Shown here: positions 1 to 8,093 of the stretch, in pieces
Layout of the letters: each line of letters starts with the position of its first letter
Numbering within the stretch: position 1 is the first letter of the stretch
Assembly: GCA_013314775.1 (NCBI GenBank)
Contig: JABUFB010000022.1
Span: 1-38,419 of the forward strand
Direction of reading: 5' to 3'
Origin: Armatimonadota bacterium
Lineage (GTDB): Bacteria; Armatimonadota; Zipacnadia; Zipacnadales; JABUFB01
Length of the DNA stretch: 38,419 nucleotides
Position numbers and translations under genes: made by a program
The notes under the pieces: model-generated
The model's database searches: none
What the model saw: only the letters and a program-made list of their open reading frames with translations
What the model was told of the DNA's origin: nothing

Positions 1-122
1 ACCCTATCACGTCGTCATACAGCGAAGGGGTGCGGGGAAGGTCTTTGTGCTGCAACGCCATCACCTCACACCCACGATTCCCCTATGAACACGCAAGACC
101 TCCCAACTTTTTCAGCGATTAG

Positions 123-800
123 ATCATCGCGATCCTCGCCGCTATCCTCTTTCCCGTCTTCGCCCGTGCGCGCGAGAAGGCGCGACAGGCAAGCTGCCAG
201 TCGAACCTCAAGCAGATCATGCTGTCCGTAATCATGTACCAGCAGGACTACGACTCCCGGTATCCGATCGTCACGACTGGCCCGGACGCAGGTAACCTCG
301 GTGCGCGCATTCCGGGGAACACCTGTGGCGTGATGGGCTGGTGCGACAACAAGACGCAGACGCTGCCCATCTCCGCGCCCGGCATGTGCCGCGCCGGATG
401 GGTTCACAAGCGCCTGGAGCCCTACGTCAAGAACATCCAGATCTGGACCTGCCCGTCCATGACCCCGAATGCTGACCCCAATACCCAGAACTTCACATCC
501 TATCTGAGCACTCTGTGCACGGTCAGCGCCTGGCCGACGTGGTGCCTCGAAGGCGATGCAGAGCAGGACCTGCGGCACTCACCAGCCGAGACCCCGCTTT
601 ACTTGGACGCAGTGCGCTGGTATGAGCCCGGCGGCGCCGCAAACATGCCGCGCAGTACGCTCCAAGCCGACAAGTATGGCTCGCCGCACACCCGCGACGG
701 CAACGGCCCGATGAACGTTGGCTATGCCGACGGCCACGTCAAGTCAATGCCGGTCATGACCGCCGTCAAGGATATTGTCGCGAAGATGCCGCTCAACTAA
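123..800 (+). pseudogene. Pseudopilin (H-Xn-DG class) lacking its N-terminal signal
   Basis: The frame opens directly on [17 protein letters not shown], the second half of a prepilin helix, and continues through QASCQSNLKQI to a C-terminal YADGHVK. The codon just before it (120-122) is TAG. No GFTLIELL cleavage/methylation motif occurs upstream in any frame, so the leader and half of the membrane helix are gone. The first ATG (219) would remove the helix entirely. The body is otherwise open to TAA at 798-800. The spacing from His to DG is 13 residues rather than the 9 seen in the other pseudopilins here. I read it as a 5'-truncated or recombined copy of the intact neighbour at 1013. An assembly error is possible. 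Expression from 219 as a soluble fragment cannot be excluded. Confidence 0.6.
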
Positions 801-823
801 GCCCCGGGCCTCCCGCACGATCC

Positions 824-859
824 GAGACCGCCGGCACGTCTGTCCTGGTCGGCGGTCTC
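824..859 (+). terminator. Hairpin after the truncated pseudopilin
   Basis: Ten-base perfect inverted repeat, GAGACCGCCG at 824-833 and its complement at 850-859, with a 16-nt loop, 23 nt after the stop codon. Only a TT follows, so it is terminator-like without a full U-tract. Confidence 0.55.
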
Positions 860-920
860 TTGCTGCCTCTCGCTCCGCAGGGCAGAACTTCTGACGCCGC
901 TGCAGCGTCAACAACGACAC

Positions 921-949
921 TTGACGAGAAGTCCCTGGCTTTCCAGAAT
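921..949 (+). promoter_or_regulatory. Putative sigma-70 promoter for the intact pseudopilin
   Basis: TTGACG (921-926), a 17-nt spacer, then CAGAAT (944-949). This matches 5/6 and 4/6 of the consensus and lies about 64 nt before the start at 1013, with a Shine-Dalgarno sequence in between. Confidence 0.45.
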
Positions 950-1012
950 CGACGGTCTCAAACACCTGCACCCGGGGTGCAGAACAGCTTCCCGAAGGAA
1001 GGGATCCGGCAC

Positions 1013-1675
1013 ATGAAGCAGAAGGGCTTTACCTTGATCGAACTGCTCGTTGTCATTGCAATCATTGCGATCCTTGCGGCTATTCTTTTCCCGGTCTTCG
1101 CCCGGGCACGAGCCAAGGCACGTCAGGCGAGTTGTCTGTCCAACACCAAGCAAGTCATGACCGCGTTTCTCATGTACAACCAGGACTACGATGAACAGTG
1201 GCTCTATGATTCCGTGGTGCCGGGCAAGCCCCTGGGCAGTCAGGCTGCGAACGTCTGCTGGTGGCGGTTCCAGCTGGAACCGTACCTGAAGAACTGGGGC
1301 GTCCTGGTCTGCCCCGACGGCCTCCGCGACTCGGTGGCCGCGGCCGATTCCACAAACCAGTTCCATTTCAACTACGGATACAACGCCAACCTGCGGGCCC
1401 GTAAGGACGGCGATATCCGCACCCCTGCCGAGTGCGTGGCTTTCGGCGACTCGTCCCACTGGTACGGGAACCTCTGTAATGGTCTCTCCTTTGCCTGGAG
1501 CCGGGTCGACAAGCGTCCCGCGGGCAATGCCTGCAATGCTTCCCAAACCGCCAACTGGGTGGATTCGTGCACTCGACACAACGGCGGCTCGAACCTGGGG
1601 TACGCCGACGGGCACGCCAAGTGGCTCGCGGCCCAGGCGATTCAGAGCATGATGCCCGGTGCCGCCTTGCCGTAG
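1013..1675 (+). CDS. Type II secretion/type IV pilus-like pseudopilin, H-X9-DG class
   Basis: A 220-residue protein starting [18 protein letters not shown], a classical prepilin peptidase site: a short basic leader, cleavage after Gly5 and Phe at mature position 1, then a hydrophobic helix to about residue 30. The ATG at 1013 is chosen because AAGGAAGGG lies 7-8 nt upstream; the open frame extends further 5' but without a leader. The C-terminus carries RHNGGSNLGYADGHAK, the H-X9-DG motif of the short pseudopilins abundant in Armatimonadota and Planctomycetes-type genomes. Cys residues at the CPDG and C-rich loops suggest disulfides. It is expected to be processed by a prepilin peptidase and held in or on the envelope. 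The partner machinery is not in the window, and the role of this paralogous family is unknown. Confidence 0.93.
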   Translation: MKQKGFTLIELLVVIAIIAILAAILFPVFARARAKARQASCLSNTKQVMTAFLMYNQDYDEQWLYDSVVPGKPLGSQAANVCWWRFQLEPYLKNWGVLVCPDGLRDSVAAADSTNQFHFNYGYNANLRARKDGDIRTPAECVAFGDSSHWYGNLCNGLSFAWSRVDKRPAGNACNASQTANWVDSCTRHNGGSNLGYADGHAKWLAAQAIQSMMPGAALP

Positions 1676-1700
1676 TTGCGAGCAATGTGTCTGCAGTACA

Positions 1701-1738
1701 GCGGCCACCGTTCCGACGCCTGGAACGGTGGCCGCTTT
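1701..1738. terminator. Strong hairpin between convergent genes
   Basis: A perfect 14-bp stem (1701-1714 with 1722-1735), 7-nt loop, then TTT. It sits between the stop at 1675 (+) and the stop at 1762 (-), so it probably serves both directions. Confidence 0.85.
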
Positions 1739-1761
1739 CGCGACTCGGTGGTTCTCGCTGG

Positions 1762-2160
1762 CTACCGCAGCGACGGCGCCTGCCAGCTTTCCTCCGTGTA
1801 ACTGTGCAACTCCAGGCGGTTACCGTCTGGATCGGTAATCCATGCCTGCCAGGAATTGTCCATGCCAAGCTTGGCGTCTGTGATCTCCACGCCGCGTTCG
1901 CGCAGCATCTCGACCGCCTGGGCGACATCCTCCACCTCCAGGCAGATGTGCCGATAGGAGCCGCCCTGCGACGAATCGTGGGTCCCTGTGAACAGTTCGA
2001 TGAAACTCCGGCCAGCCACGTGCAGGTAGACACCGTACCGCTCGCCTTTGTCGTTGATGAAGTCAAAGGCCCGCGTCATCCCGAGCTTTTCCACGTAGAA
2101 ATCGATTGCGGCATCCAGGTCCCGGACGGTGAAGCAGGCGTGCGCCAATGCTTTCAGCAT
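1762..2160 (-). CDS. VOC superfamily (glyoxalase/dioxygenase-like) metalloprotein
   Basis: A 132-residue single-module vicinal-oxygen-chelate protein containing both beta-alpha-beta-beta-beta repeats. The expected metal ligands are all in place: His7 (ALAHACF), Glu55 (FIELF), His71 (YRHICLEV) and Glu117 (NRLELH), the HEHE pattern of glyoxalase I. The C-terminal ITDPDGNRLELH block is diagnostic of the lactoylglutathione-lyase-like subgroup. Length fits a glyoxalase I monomer that dimerises. The start has GGAGG 6-7 nt upstream, and the gene follows the 745-residue gene by 31 nt, so they are probably co-transcribed. Methylglyoxal detoxification is plausible, but VOC substrates cannot be assigned from these residues alone. 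Confidence 0.93.
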   Translation of the reverse strand: MLKALAHACFTVRDLDAAIDFYVEKLGMTRAFDFINDKGERYGVYLHVAGRSFIELFTGTHDSSQGGSYRHICLEVEDVAQAVEMLRERGVEITDAKLGMDNSWQAWITDPDGNRLELHSYTEESWQAPSLR

Positions 2161-2191
2161 TCTGATCCTCCACGAGTCTGCGCAAAGTGAG

Positions 2192-4429
2192 TCAGCTTTG
2201 TTCGGATGGGGCGGGGGTGCTTAGAAGCGCCGCCCCCAGGTCTGAGAGTTCCACCGTCATGCAGCCATCCGGCGCCGGCAGTTGCCGCCCGGAGATCAGG
2301 TCCGTCCACGGTTCGGTGCGAGGCAGGCCCTTGAGAGTGACCGTCGCATCATCGCTGAAACTAGTGACGAGCAGGTACTCCCTGCCATCTGCGCCGGGGA
2401 CGATACAAGCGCGTCCCAGCTGTTCTTCGCACTGGACCGCACGGACACCGTCAGCAAGGTCGGCCGTATATTGCGCGTCCGCTCCGGAAACAACCGCCGA
2501 GGCGCAGTCGAGTACCACCGCGCCCGGGCTCACATCGTGCGGCTCTGCCCGGCACGGGAAGCAGAGCTCTTCATAGTACAGGCTGTCGCCGTAGCCGGAA
2601 GCTCGTCGTTGACCGGCCTGGTAGACGGCCATTTCTTCGGCCCCGTAGATCCCGATGCACCCGACCTGCCCATCGAGATTCATCCAACGTGAGCCGGTGC
2701 GGATGACCCCGCGCCCGTCACCCTTCGTCTCAATGGTCCCCGTCGCCGTCCGGTAATTGCGCCGGAAGCCGTTGAAAAGGTCGTTGGGCACATTGAGCTT
2801 CAGCCCCTTGACCTGTGACAGGTAGGTGCGTATGCCGAGGACACAGTATTCCATGACCACCATCGTGCAGTCATCCGGCAGCGCCGCCACCGCGTATTGA
2901 TGCCGCGCTTTCTCGGGCGAAGTCCACCCTTCGGGCAGAACCGCTTTCACACAGTCGACCATCGTGCCCTTGGTGAGGAACCCACCCGGGAAATGCGCCT
3001 GCCGGTTCTCCTCCACGCTCCGCTTGCCGCTGTCCCCGAGCAGCCGCACATGGCCGCCCATGTTCGCACACCACTCCGCGTAATGGCCCGAGTCCGGGGG
3101 AAGGCACAGGCCCTGCGGCGGTTCGGATGCTCTCCAACTCCAGGATGCGATCCGCCGCAGCGAACGGTGCAGAATCGCCCCATGCGCGGGTTCCTGCCAG
3201 CTTCCTGCGACGCTCTCCTCAAAGGCCTCCGCGGATGGCGCAGGCGCAATGTTCAGAACCCGACGCCAGTACGCATTCATCGATAGCACCACTGCTTTGT
3301 CTGATTCAAGGCGGGTGTAATAGTAGGGGCTATCTTCGCGGATCGTCGCCAGGCGGGGGCTCAGGAAGCTCTGCTCCACGCTCGCCGCCTGTTCCGTCCG
3401 GATCAGCTCGAGTGCACCTGCCTCCAGCTCGGGCGCGTGCCCGTCGCCCAGGTAGTCCGCGCACCACAGGAGCGCGGGAAGCAGGTAGTCCTGGCAGTAG
3501 CAGTACCGCGTGCGGGTATCGCCACCGATTCTGCACAGCCTGCCGTCGGCGAAGATCAGCCGCTTCACCAGCCGCCACAGGTCTCCCGCGTGGTGGTAGA
3601 GTGCCTCAGGCGGGTCCCAGCTGTTGGTCCTGCAGGCAAAGTGGAACATGGCGATATTGCTCAGGCAGATGACCATGTACCCGACATTCAGGTACCCATG
3701 GTGGTCAAGGGCATAGTTCGGGAAGAAGTTGGGCCCCACGTGCCAGTCCCGCAAAGGTTTGCCCGAGATGATGCGGTCCTGGAGGGCGTCTGACACAACC
3801 GAGATACCATTGAGCAGGAACTGGGTGGACTTCTCGGCCCATTCCGGGATTCGCGGCTCATCCGGGTACATGCGGCAGACCCGGGCGAGCAGGGCACCAT
3901 TCCAGATGTTTGACTCCGGCTTATTGCCACCCTCCGATGCCCACAGCGTTCCCTGAACAGGCAACTTCAGGATGCCGTCGGCTTCAGAGACCAGCATCCG
4001 CCGCAGACCGTCGCGATCGGCCTGGGTGAGATGGGGCTCGATGGCCTCCACGCCGTGCATCATGCGCTCGATGCCCAGCACTGAGATCCACGTGTGCCCC
4101 CATTTGCGGCCATCCGTGCAGTGGTGGCTGCCAGTGATATGGCTCTCAATCGAGAACCGCAGTGCTCTCAGGCAGCGGTCGAGGATCTCCTCGCGGGACA
4201 CTCCCGCTGCCGCTTCATCAAGGTTTGGGTCAGCCGCGAGCACTCCGAAGGCCCCGATGAACTTCTGGTTGGTCTGCACCCCCCAGCTGTCGTAGCCGGA
4301 GCCAAAGCAGCCGAGGTCGGGTCGCGCAGGGTCATCCCACCAGTATGTACGCGCGAATTTCGCCCACGGCTGCAGTACGCGCGTGAAATCGGCGGCGGTT
4401 GGGGGCGCTGGCATATCGCGGATCACCAT
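2192..4429 (-). CDS. Large protein of unknown function, alpha-toroid plus beta-sandwich, polysaccharide-lyase-like
   Basis: 745 residues, no signal peptide, so cytoplasmic as read. The first ~430 residues are helical and rich in Trp, His and Tyr (GRKWGHTWISVLGIERMM, PNFFPNYALDHHGYLNVGYM), as in (alpha/alpha) toroid barrels of polysaccharide lyases and heparinase-like proteins. Residues ~440-740 look like antiparallel beta sandwich. I recognise the architecture but no specific family, and no catalytic residue can be named with confidence. Start choice is uncertain: the first ATG (4429) has no ribosome site, whereas Met6 (4414) has GGTGAT about 7 nt upstream. It probably heads an operon with the VOC gene. 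A role in uronic-acid or glycan breakdown is an inference from fold and neighbourhood. Confidence 0.88.
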   Translation of the reverse strand: MVIRDMPAPPTAADFTRVLQPWAKFARTYWWDDPARPDLGCFGSGYDSWGVQTNQKFIGAFGVLAADPNLDEAAAGVSREEILDRCLRALRFSIESHITGSHHCTDGRKWGHTWISVLGIERMMHGVEAIEPHLTQADRDGLRRMLVSEADGILKLPVQGTLWASEGGNKPESNIWNGALLARVCRMYPDEPRIPEWAEKSTQFLLNGISVVSDALQDRIISGKPLRDWHVGPNFFPNYALDHHGYLNVGYMVICLSNIAMFHFACRTNSWDPPEALYHHAGDLWRLVKRLIFADGRLCRIGGDTRTRYCYCQDYLLPALLWCADYLGDGHAPELEAGALELIRTEQAASVEQSFLSPRLATIREDSPYYYTRLESDKAVVLSMNAYWRRVLNIAPAPSAEAFEESVAGSWQEPAHGAILHRSLRRIASWSWRASEPPQGLCLPPDSGHYAEWCANMGGHVRLLGDSGKRSVEENRQAHFPGGFLTKGTMVDCVKAVLPEGWTSPEKARHQYAVAALPDDCTMVVMEYCVLGIRTYLSQVKGLKLNVPNDLFNGFRRNYRTATGTIETKGDGRGVIRTGSRWMNLDGQVGCIGIYGAEEMAVYQAGQRRASGYGDSLYYEELCFPCRAEPHDVSPGAVVLDCASAVVSGADAQYTADLADGVRAVQCEEQLGRACIVPGADGREYLLVTSFSDDATVTLKGLPRTEPWTDLISGRQLPAPDGCMTVELSDLGAALLSTPAPSEQS

Positions 4430-4606
4430 CCCGGTCGAGATCTAGTCGTCGTCTTCATCTGTGCTTTGTTCGCCCGGAAATGGGGGAAACCTCCGCGGCT
4501 GAGACTTTGGGAGGTGAGCGCACAAGCTGTTGAGAATTGCATTCCTGCATTCCGCAACCCTGCCTGCTCAATGCCACCGCAGGCTAGCCCTGTGTGGAGT
4601 TGATCC

Positions 4607-5764
4607 ATGTCTCGCGTCTGTGTCGCTCCTTGCTCCGGCTACGACCCTGCATCGGTGCGCAGGGCCGTGCGTGAGTGCTTCGAATGCTGGCCGGACGCAT
4701 CCTCAAGGCTCAGCGACGGCGCTCGGGTTCTGCTGAAGCCAAACATGATCAACGCACGTCCTCCTGAGAGCGCCGTCTGCACGCATCCCGCCTTGGTGCG
4801 CGCTGTGGCTGAGATCTGCTGCGAAGCCGGATGCGAAGTGGTGGTTGCGGATGAGCCCGGTTACGCGCTCGTGGATGACCCTGGTCGGCTCTTTTCAGAT
4901 GCCGGGATCGTTCAGGCCCTGGAAGGCCTGCCGGTTGAGGTACGCCTGCTCAAGCACGGCGGGTACCGGGAGGTCTCTGTCGACAGACCTCTGCGCGTAA
5001 GTCAGCTGCGCATCTCACGGATGATTCTCGATGCCGATGTGGTCATCAACCTGCCCAAATGCAAGACCCACCAGATGACCCTGTTCACCGGAGCCGTCAA
5101 GAATATGTTTGGCGCGTTGGCTCCGCGAGACCGGGTGCGCCTGCACATGCTGGGGGAGTTCGTGGCCTTCGGCGAAGCCGTCGCGGACACATTCTCCACC
5201 TGCATCCCTGATTTCAATCTGATGGATGCGGTCACCGCCATGGAGGGCAAAGGCCCCAGCCATGGGAAACCGCGCCAACTCGGTGTGGTCCTCGCCTCGG
5301 CGGACGCGGTTGCTCTCGATACAGTGGCGGCCCATCTCATCGGGATCACCGCAGACGAAATCCAGGTCATCGTGGCCGCTGCCGACAGAGGCCACGGGAG
5401 CGCTGACCTGGCCGGCATCTCTGTTGGCGATGTTGACCTGACGCCTTTTCGGCAGGAGTTCGAAAGGCCCCCCGGAGGAATCCGGCGGGGATTCCCGGGG
5501 TGGATGGGGCGCCTCGTCCAGAATTCCCTCTGGGTACGCCCCAAGGTGCTCGCCGGCAAGTGTATCCGGTGCGGCGCCTGCGCGGCGATCTGCCCCGGCG
5601 ACGCGATTATCATCCGCCGGCATGCGGAGATCGACCGCGACAAATGCATCGAGTGTTTCTGCTGCCAGGAAGTCTGCCCAGTGGGAGCCATCGACACCGC
5701 CACCAGTTTTCTGTACCGCACTTTCCTGCATGGCCGCCGCGGCCGCCCCGTGCGGACTGCATGA
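4607..5764 (+). CDS. DUF362 domain protein with C-terminal 2x[4Fe-4S] ferredoxin domain
   Basis: 385 residues. The N-terminal ~280 residues are a DUF362 domain, recognisable by LLKPNMI, NLPKCKTHQMTLFTGAVKNM and the VALDTVAAHLIG block. From about residue 318 comes a bacterial ferredoxin domain with two complete cluster motifs, CIRCGACAAICP and CIECFCCQEVCP, which predict two [4Fe-4S] clusters. It probably acts in cytoplasmic electron transfer. DUF362 proteins have no settled general reaction. The start at 4607 has TGGAG about 7 nt upstream. It is transcribed divergently from the 745-residue gene. Nothing downstream is close enough to be in its operon: the next gene begins over 500 nt later. 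Confidence 0.95.
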   Translation: MSRVCVAPCSGYDPASVRRAVRECFECWPDASSRLSDGARVLLKPNMINARPPESAVCTHPALVRAVAEICCEAGCEVVVADEPGYALVDDPGRLFSDAGIVQALEGLPVEVRLLKHGGYREVSVDRPLRVSQLRISRMILDADVVINLPKCKTHQMTLFTGAVKNMFGALAPRDRVRLHMLGEFVAFGEAVADTFSTCIPDFNLMDAVTAMEGKGPSHGKPRQLGVVLASADAVALDTVAAHLIGITADEIQVIVAAADRGHGSADLAGISVGDVDLTPFRQEFERPPGGIRRGFPGWMGRLVQNSLWVRPKVLAGKCIRCGACAAICPGDAIIIRRHAEIDRDKCIECFCCQEVCPVGAIDTATSFLYRTFLHGRRGRPVRTA

Positions 5765-5960
5765 GCGCTGAAGGAAGCAGCATCGGGTGGACTCTTCTCG
5801 CGGGCATCTGCCCGTCATCTGATCGCGTGCCTGAGAGTGTCTGCACCTTCCGAGATCAGGCGCTTTTCCTGCTGTGTATGAGTTCCGCCGGCCAGGAGCG
5901 TGCTAAGATCTCGCTGGTGGGCCTTCTGCCTCACAGCCCGCGAAGCGGGGGGCAGCCTAT

Positions 5961-6009
5961 AGCCACGGGTGGGGTGGAGCGATGGGGAACGGCCCCCGTG
6001 GACTTGGCT
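5961..6009. repeat. REP-like stem-loop relic (AGCCACGGG... CCCGTGG...GGCT)
   Basis: Nested inverted repeat: CCACGGG (5963-5969) with CCCGTGG (5995-6001), and AGCC (5961-5964) with GGCT (6006-6009). The wording resembles dispersed palindromic repeats I have seen in GC-rich planctomycete-like genomes. It is a single copy in this window, so repeat status is an inference. Confidence 0.35.
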
Positions 6010-6217
6010 GTGTTTCAGGGACTCTTGGATAATCCTCGCAAGCCGGTGTCCGGGAGCTTTTAGCGTCGCTGTGGCTGATCCCGTGCCGCCGGACCTGCCG
6101 GCTGTGACGCAACGGCGGCGCCTCCTTCTGTTTCCGGTAGGGTCGGGGAGGGACACGAGGTTGGGGCTTGAGCGGATCCACCTGCTTGTGGGCAACGCGC
6201 CCAACAACGCGCTTAGC

Positions 6218-6246
6218 TTGTTGACAGCTGCCGTTTCCGCTACAAT
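6218..6246 (+). promoter_or_regulatory. Putative promoter for the tandem kinase operon
   Basis: TACAAT (6241-6246) is a good -10 element. TTGTTG at 6218-6223 gives a 17-nt spacer. A better -35 match, TTGACA at 6221-6226, has only a 14-nt spacer. It lies about 40 nt before the kinase start. Confidence 0.4.
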
Positions 6247-6287
6247 AGCGCCTTGATGCCATTCAGGCTGGATTGAAGGTGATAGCC

Positions 6288-7004
6288 GTGAGGTCCATCA
6301 GCGACATGCCCGGTAAGCTCTTCGTGGTGGAGGGCATTGACGGGTCCGGGAAGAGCACCCAGATCTACCTCCTCTACCGCTGGCTCATGTCCGAACGATA
6401 TTCCACCTTCTTCTCCGAGTGGAACTCCTCGCCACTGGTCAAAGAAACCACGCGGCGGGGCAAGCGCAAGCATCTGCTTACGCCTACCACATTCAGCCTG
6501 ATCCATGCCACAGATTTCGCCGACCGGAACGAGCAGAACATTCTTCCTGCGCTGAAAGCCGGTGCGGTCGTGCTCGCGGACCGCTATGCATACACCGCCT
6601 TCGCGCGTGACGTCGCCCGGGGTTGTCACCCTGAATGGGTGCGCGAGGTGTATTCCTTCGCAGTCCAGCCCACTGTCGGATTCTATTTTCGCGTGCCGCT
6701 GGATGTGGCTCTGGAGAGAATCTTGGTGGGACGACCGGAGCTGAAATGGTACGAGGCAGGCTTGGACTTGGGCCTGAGCGATGATCCGTATGAATCTTTC
6801 AGGCTGTTCCAGGAACGCATTCTGCGGGAATACGACAAGATGATCGAAGAGTTCGGCCTGCACGTGATCGACGCAACGCTTCCCATCGCCGAACAGCAAG
6901 AGCAGGTTCGCGAGATCGTCCGGCCCTACCTGAAAGATGTGCTTCGCCAGCCGGAGGGATTGCGCGGACGCAGGCTCGGCGCAGCCAAGGAGGCAGCCGA
7001 ATGA
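6288..7004 (+). CDS. Thymidylate-kinase-like P-loop nucleotide kinase (first of tandem pair)
   Basis: 238 residues from a GTG start, chosen because AAGGTG lies 6 nt upstream; a TTG at 6273 in the same frame has no ribosome site. The Walker A motif is intact (EGIDGSGKST, Lys22). Later elements match the dTMP kinase fold: a DxxDR-like region with ADRYAYTAFARD (the DRY motif that positions the nucleotide) and a helical C-terminus. It would transfer phosphate from ATP to a nucleoside monophosphate in the cytoplasm. The stop overlaps the start of a paralogue (ATGA), so the two are translationally coupled and probably form a pair. Because both differ from standard Tmk in the lid region, I do not assign the symbol tmk. 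Confidence 0.9.
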   Translation: MRSISDMPGKLFVVEGIDGSGKSTQIYLLYRWLMSERYSTFFSEWNSSPLVKETTRRGKRKHLLTPTTFSLIHATDFADRNEQNILPALKAGAVVLADRYAYTAFARDVARGCHPEWVREVYSFAVQPTVGFYFRVPLDVALERILVGRPELKWYEAGLDLGLSDDPYESFRLFQERILREYDKMIEEFGLHVIDATLPIAEQQEQVREIVRPYLKDVLRQPEGLRGRRLGAAKEAAE

Positions 7005-7819
7005 AGCCCCAGAGCTACTGGCACCCGATGTCGTCCATGCCCGCTGAGCCCCTGCCGGGGAAACTCATCGTGCTGGAGGGCACCGATGGCGTGGGCCGCT
7101 CTACGCAGATCCAGATGCTCAAGAACTGGCTTGAGAGCATGGGCGTCGCGGTCTACGATACGGGCCTGAGTCGTTCGGTGCTGTGCGGCCGGGACCTCCA
7201 GCGCGCGAAGCAGGGGCATACGCTCGACCCGATCACCCAGGCGCTGTACTATGCTACGGACTTCGCCGACCGCCTGGAAAACGAGATGCTTCCTGCCCTC
7301 CGGGCGGGTTGCGTGGTCCTCACCGATCGCTATATCTATTCGCTCATGGCTCGAGCCATCGTGCGCGGCAACGACCCGAAATGGGTGCGACGCGTCTACG
7401 GCTTCGCAGTGATCCCGGACCTGATTCTCTATCTGCAGGCCGATCTCAGCGCTCTAATTCCCCGTGTCCTGGCCGCCGGCGGCTTTGACTACTGGGAGTC
7501 GGGCTCAGACTACCTGCGTGGTGACAGCCGATACGACTGTTTTGTGCGACACCAGGACGCGTTGCTGGGCGTTTTCAAGCGTATGACTGACGAGTACGGT
7601 TTCGTCACCATCGATGCGAACCGCACCGTTATGGAGGTCTTCGCAGACCTGCAGGCACGAATCCGCGAGGTGGTGAAGGACCTGACCTTCATCCCGTCGC
7701 GGGAGCCTGCATCACCCGAAGAGTATATGCTTCCCGTTCCCAAGCCCCTCGACGAGCGCCCGACCCGCAGTATGGCCGACATCATCGCGGACCTGCTGGC
7801 GAGCCTTCAGGACGAGTAG
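7001..7819 (+). CDS. Thymidylate-kinase-like protein with Arg in the Walker A motif (second of tandem pair)
   Basis: 272 residues, paralogous to the preceding gene: both share the sequence order P-loop, ATDFADR, DRY and WVRxVYxFAV. Here the P-loop reads EGTDGVGRST, so the phosphate-binding Lys is Arg33. The DRY motif (LTDRYIYSLMAR) is kept. It has a ~20-residue N-terminal extension and a ~45-residue Pro-rich C-terminal tail absent from its partner. AAGGAGG lies about 8 nt before the ATG, inside the upstream gene. The pairing and the Lys-to-Arg change suggest either a weakened or regulatory subunit of a heteromeric kinase, or altered nucleotide handling; this is inference. Arg at this position is tolerated in some P-loop kinases. 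Confidence 0.88.
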   Translation: MKPQSYWHPMSSMPAEPLPGKLIVLEGTDGVGRSTQIQMLKNWLESMGVAVYDTGLSRSVLCGRDLQRAKQGHTLDPITQALYYATDFADRLENEMLPALRAGCVVLTDRYIYSLMARAIVRGNDPKWVRRVYGFAVIPDLILYLQADLSALIPRVLAAGGFDYWESGSDYLRGDSRYDCFVRHQDALLGVFKRMTDEYGFVTIDANRTVMEVFADLQARIREVVKDLTFIPSREPASPEEYMLPVPKPLDERPTRSMADIIADLLASLQDE

Positions 7820-7861
7820 GGGCTACAACAACCAGGCTGTCATGATGGCGCTTCTGGGTGC

Positions 7862-7923
7862 CACACCACGCTCGCCGCGGTGTGTTCCGGCGCGAGCACT
7901 GCTTCGGCTTCGCCGGAAGCAGT
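7862..7923. repeat. Two adjacent hairpins, repeat-like
   Basis: Hairpin A pairs CACACC (7862-7867) with GGTGTG (7879-7884). Hairpin B pairs ACTGCTTC (7898-7905) with GAAGCAGT (7916-7923), with an inner GGC/GCC pair. The surrounding 7820-8000 has low-complexity CTATTC units and no gene. It looks like a decayed dispersed palindromic element, or a terminator for the kinase pair. Confidence 0.4.
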
Positions 7924-8006
7924 CGCACCCGCCGCGTCTGCTGCTGCACCTTAGCGTTCTCCATTCGCTATTCACTATCCGCTATTCCCCATCCACCTGC
8001 CCCTGC

Positions 8007-8035
8007 TTGACTCCCCTCCCGCCTTCTTGTAGTGT
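8007..8035 (+). promoter_or_regulatory. Putative promoter for the ROK-like gene
   Basis: TTGACT (8007-8012), 17-nt spacer, TAGTGT (8030-8035). The -35 is good and the -10 is weak. It is 59 nt before the start at 8094. Confidence 0.3.
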
Positions 8036-8093
8036 TTCCGTGCTCTGTGCGAAGCAAGTTTGCGAGTCTCTGCGCCGAAAGGAAGTCCGCGAA

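Larger units (their letters stand above)
5765..6287. other. Gene-poor 520-bp intergenic region
   Basis: No frame here has convincing protein features. It holds a weak hairpin (CGGGC at 5801-5805 with GCCCG at 5810-5814), the repeat-like stem-loop at 5961-6009 and, at its right end, the putative promoter of the kinase pair. The rest shows nothing I can name. Confidence 0.6.

Noticed and set aside
6221-6246. TTGACA plus TACAAT as promoter
   Set aside because: Spacing is only 14 nt. I prefer TTGTTG with 17 nt, although both are weak.
7950-8005. CTATTC-rich stretch as a tandem repeat
   Set aside because: The units vary and are not regular. Treated as low-complexity intergenic DNA.
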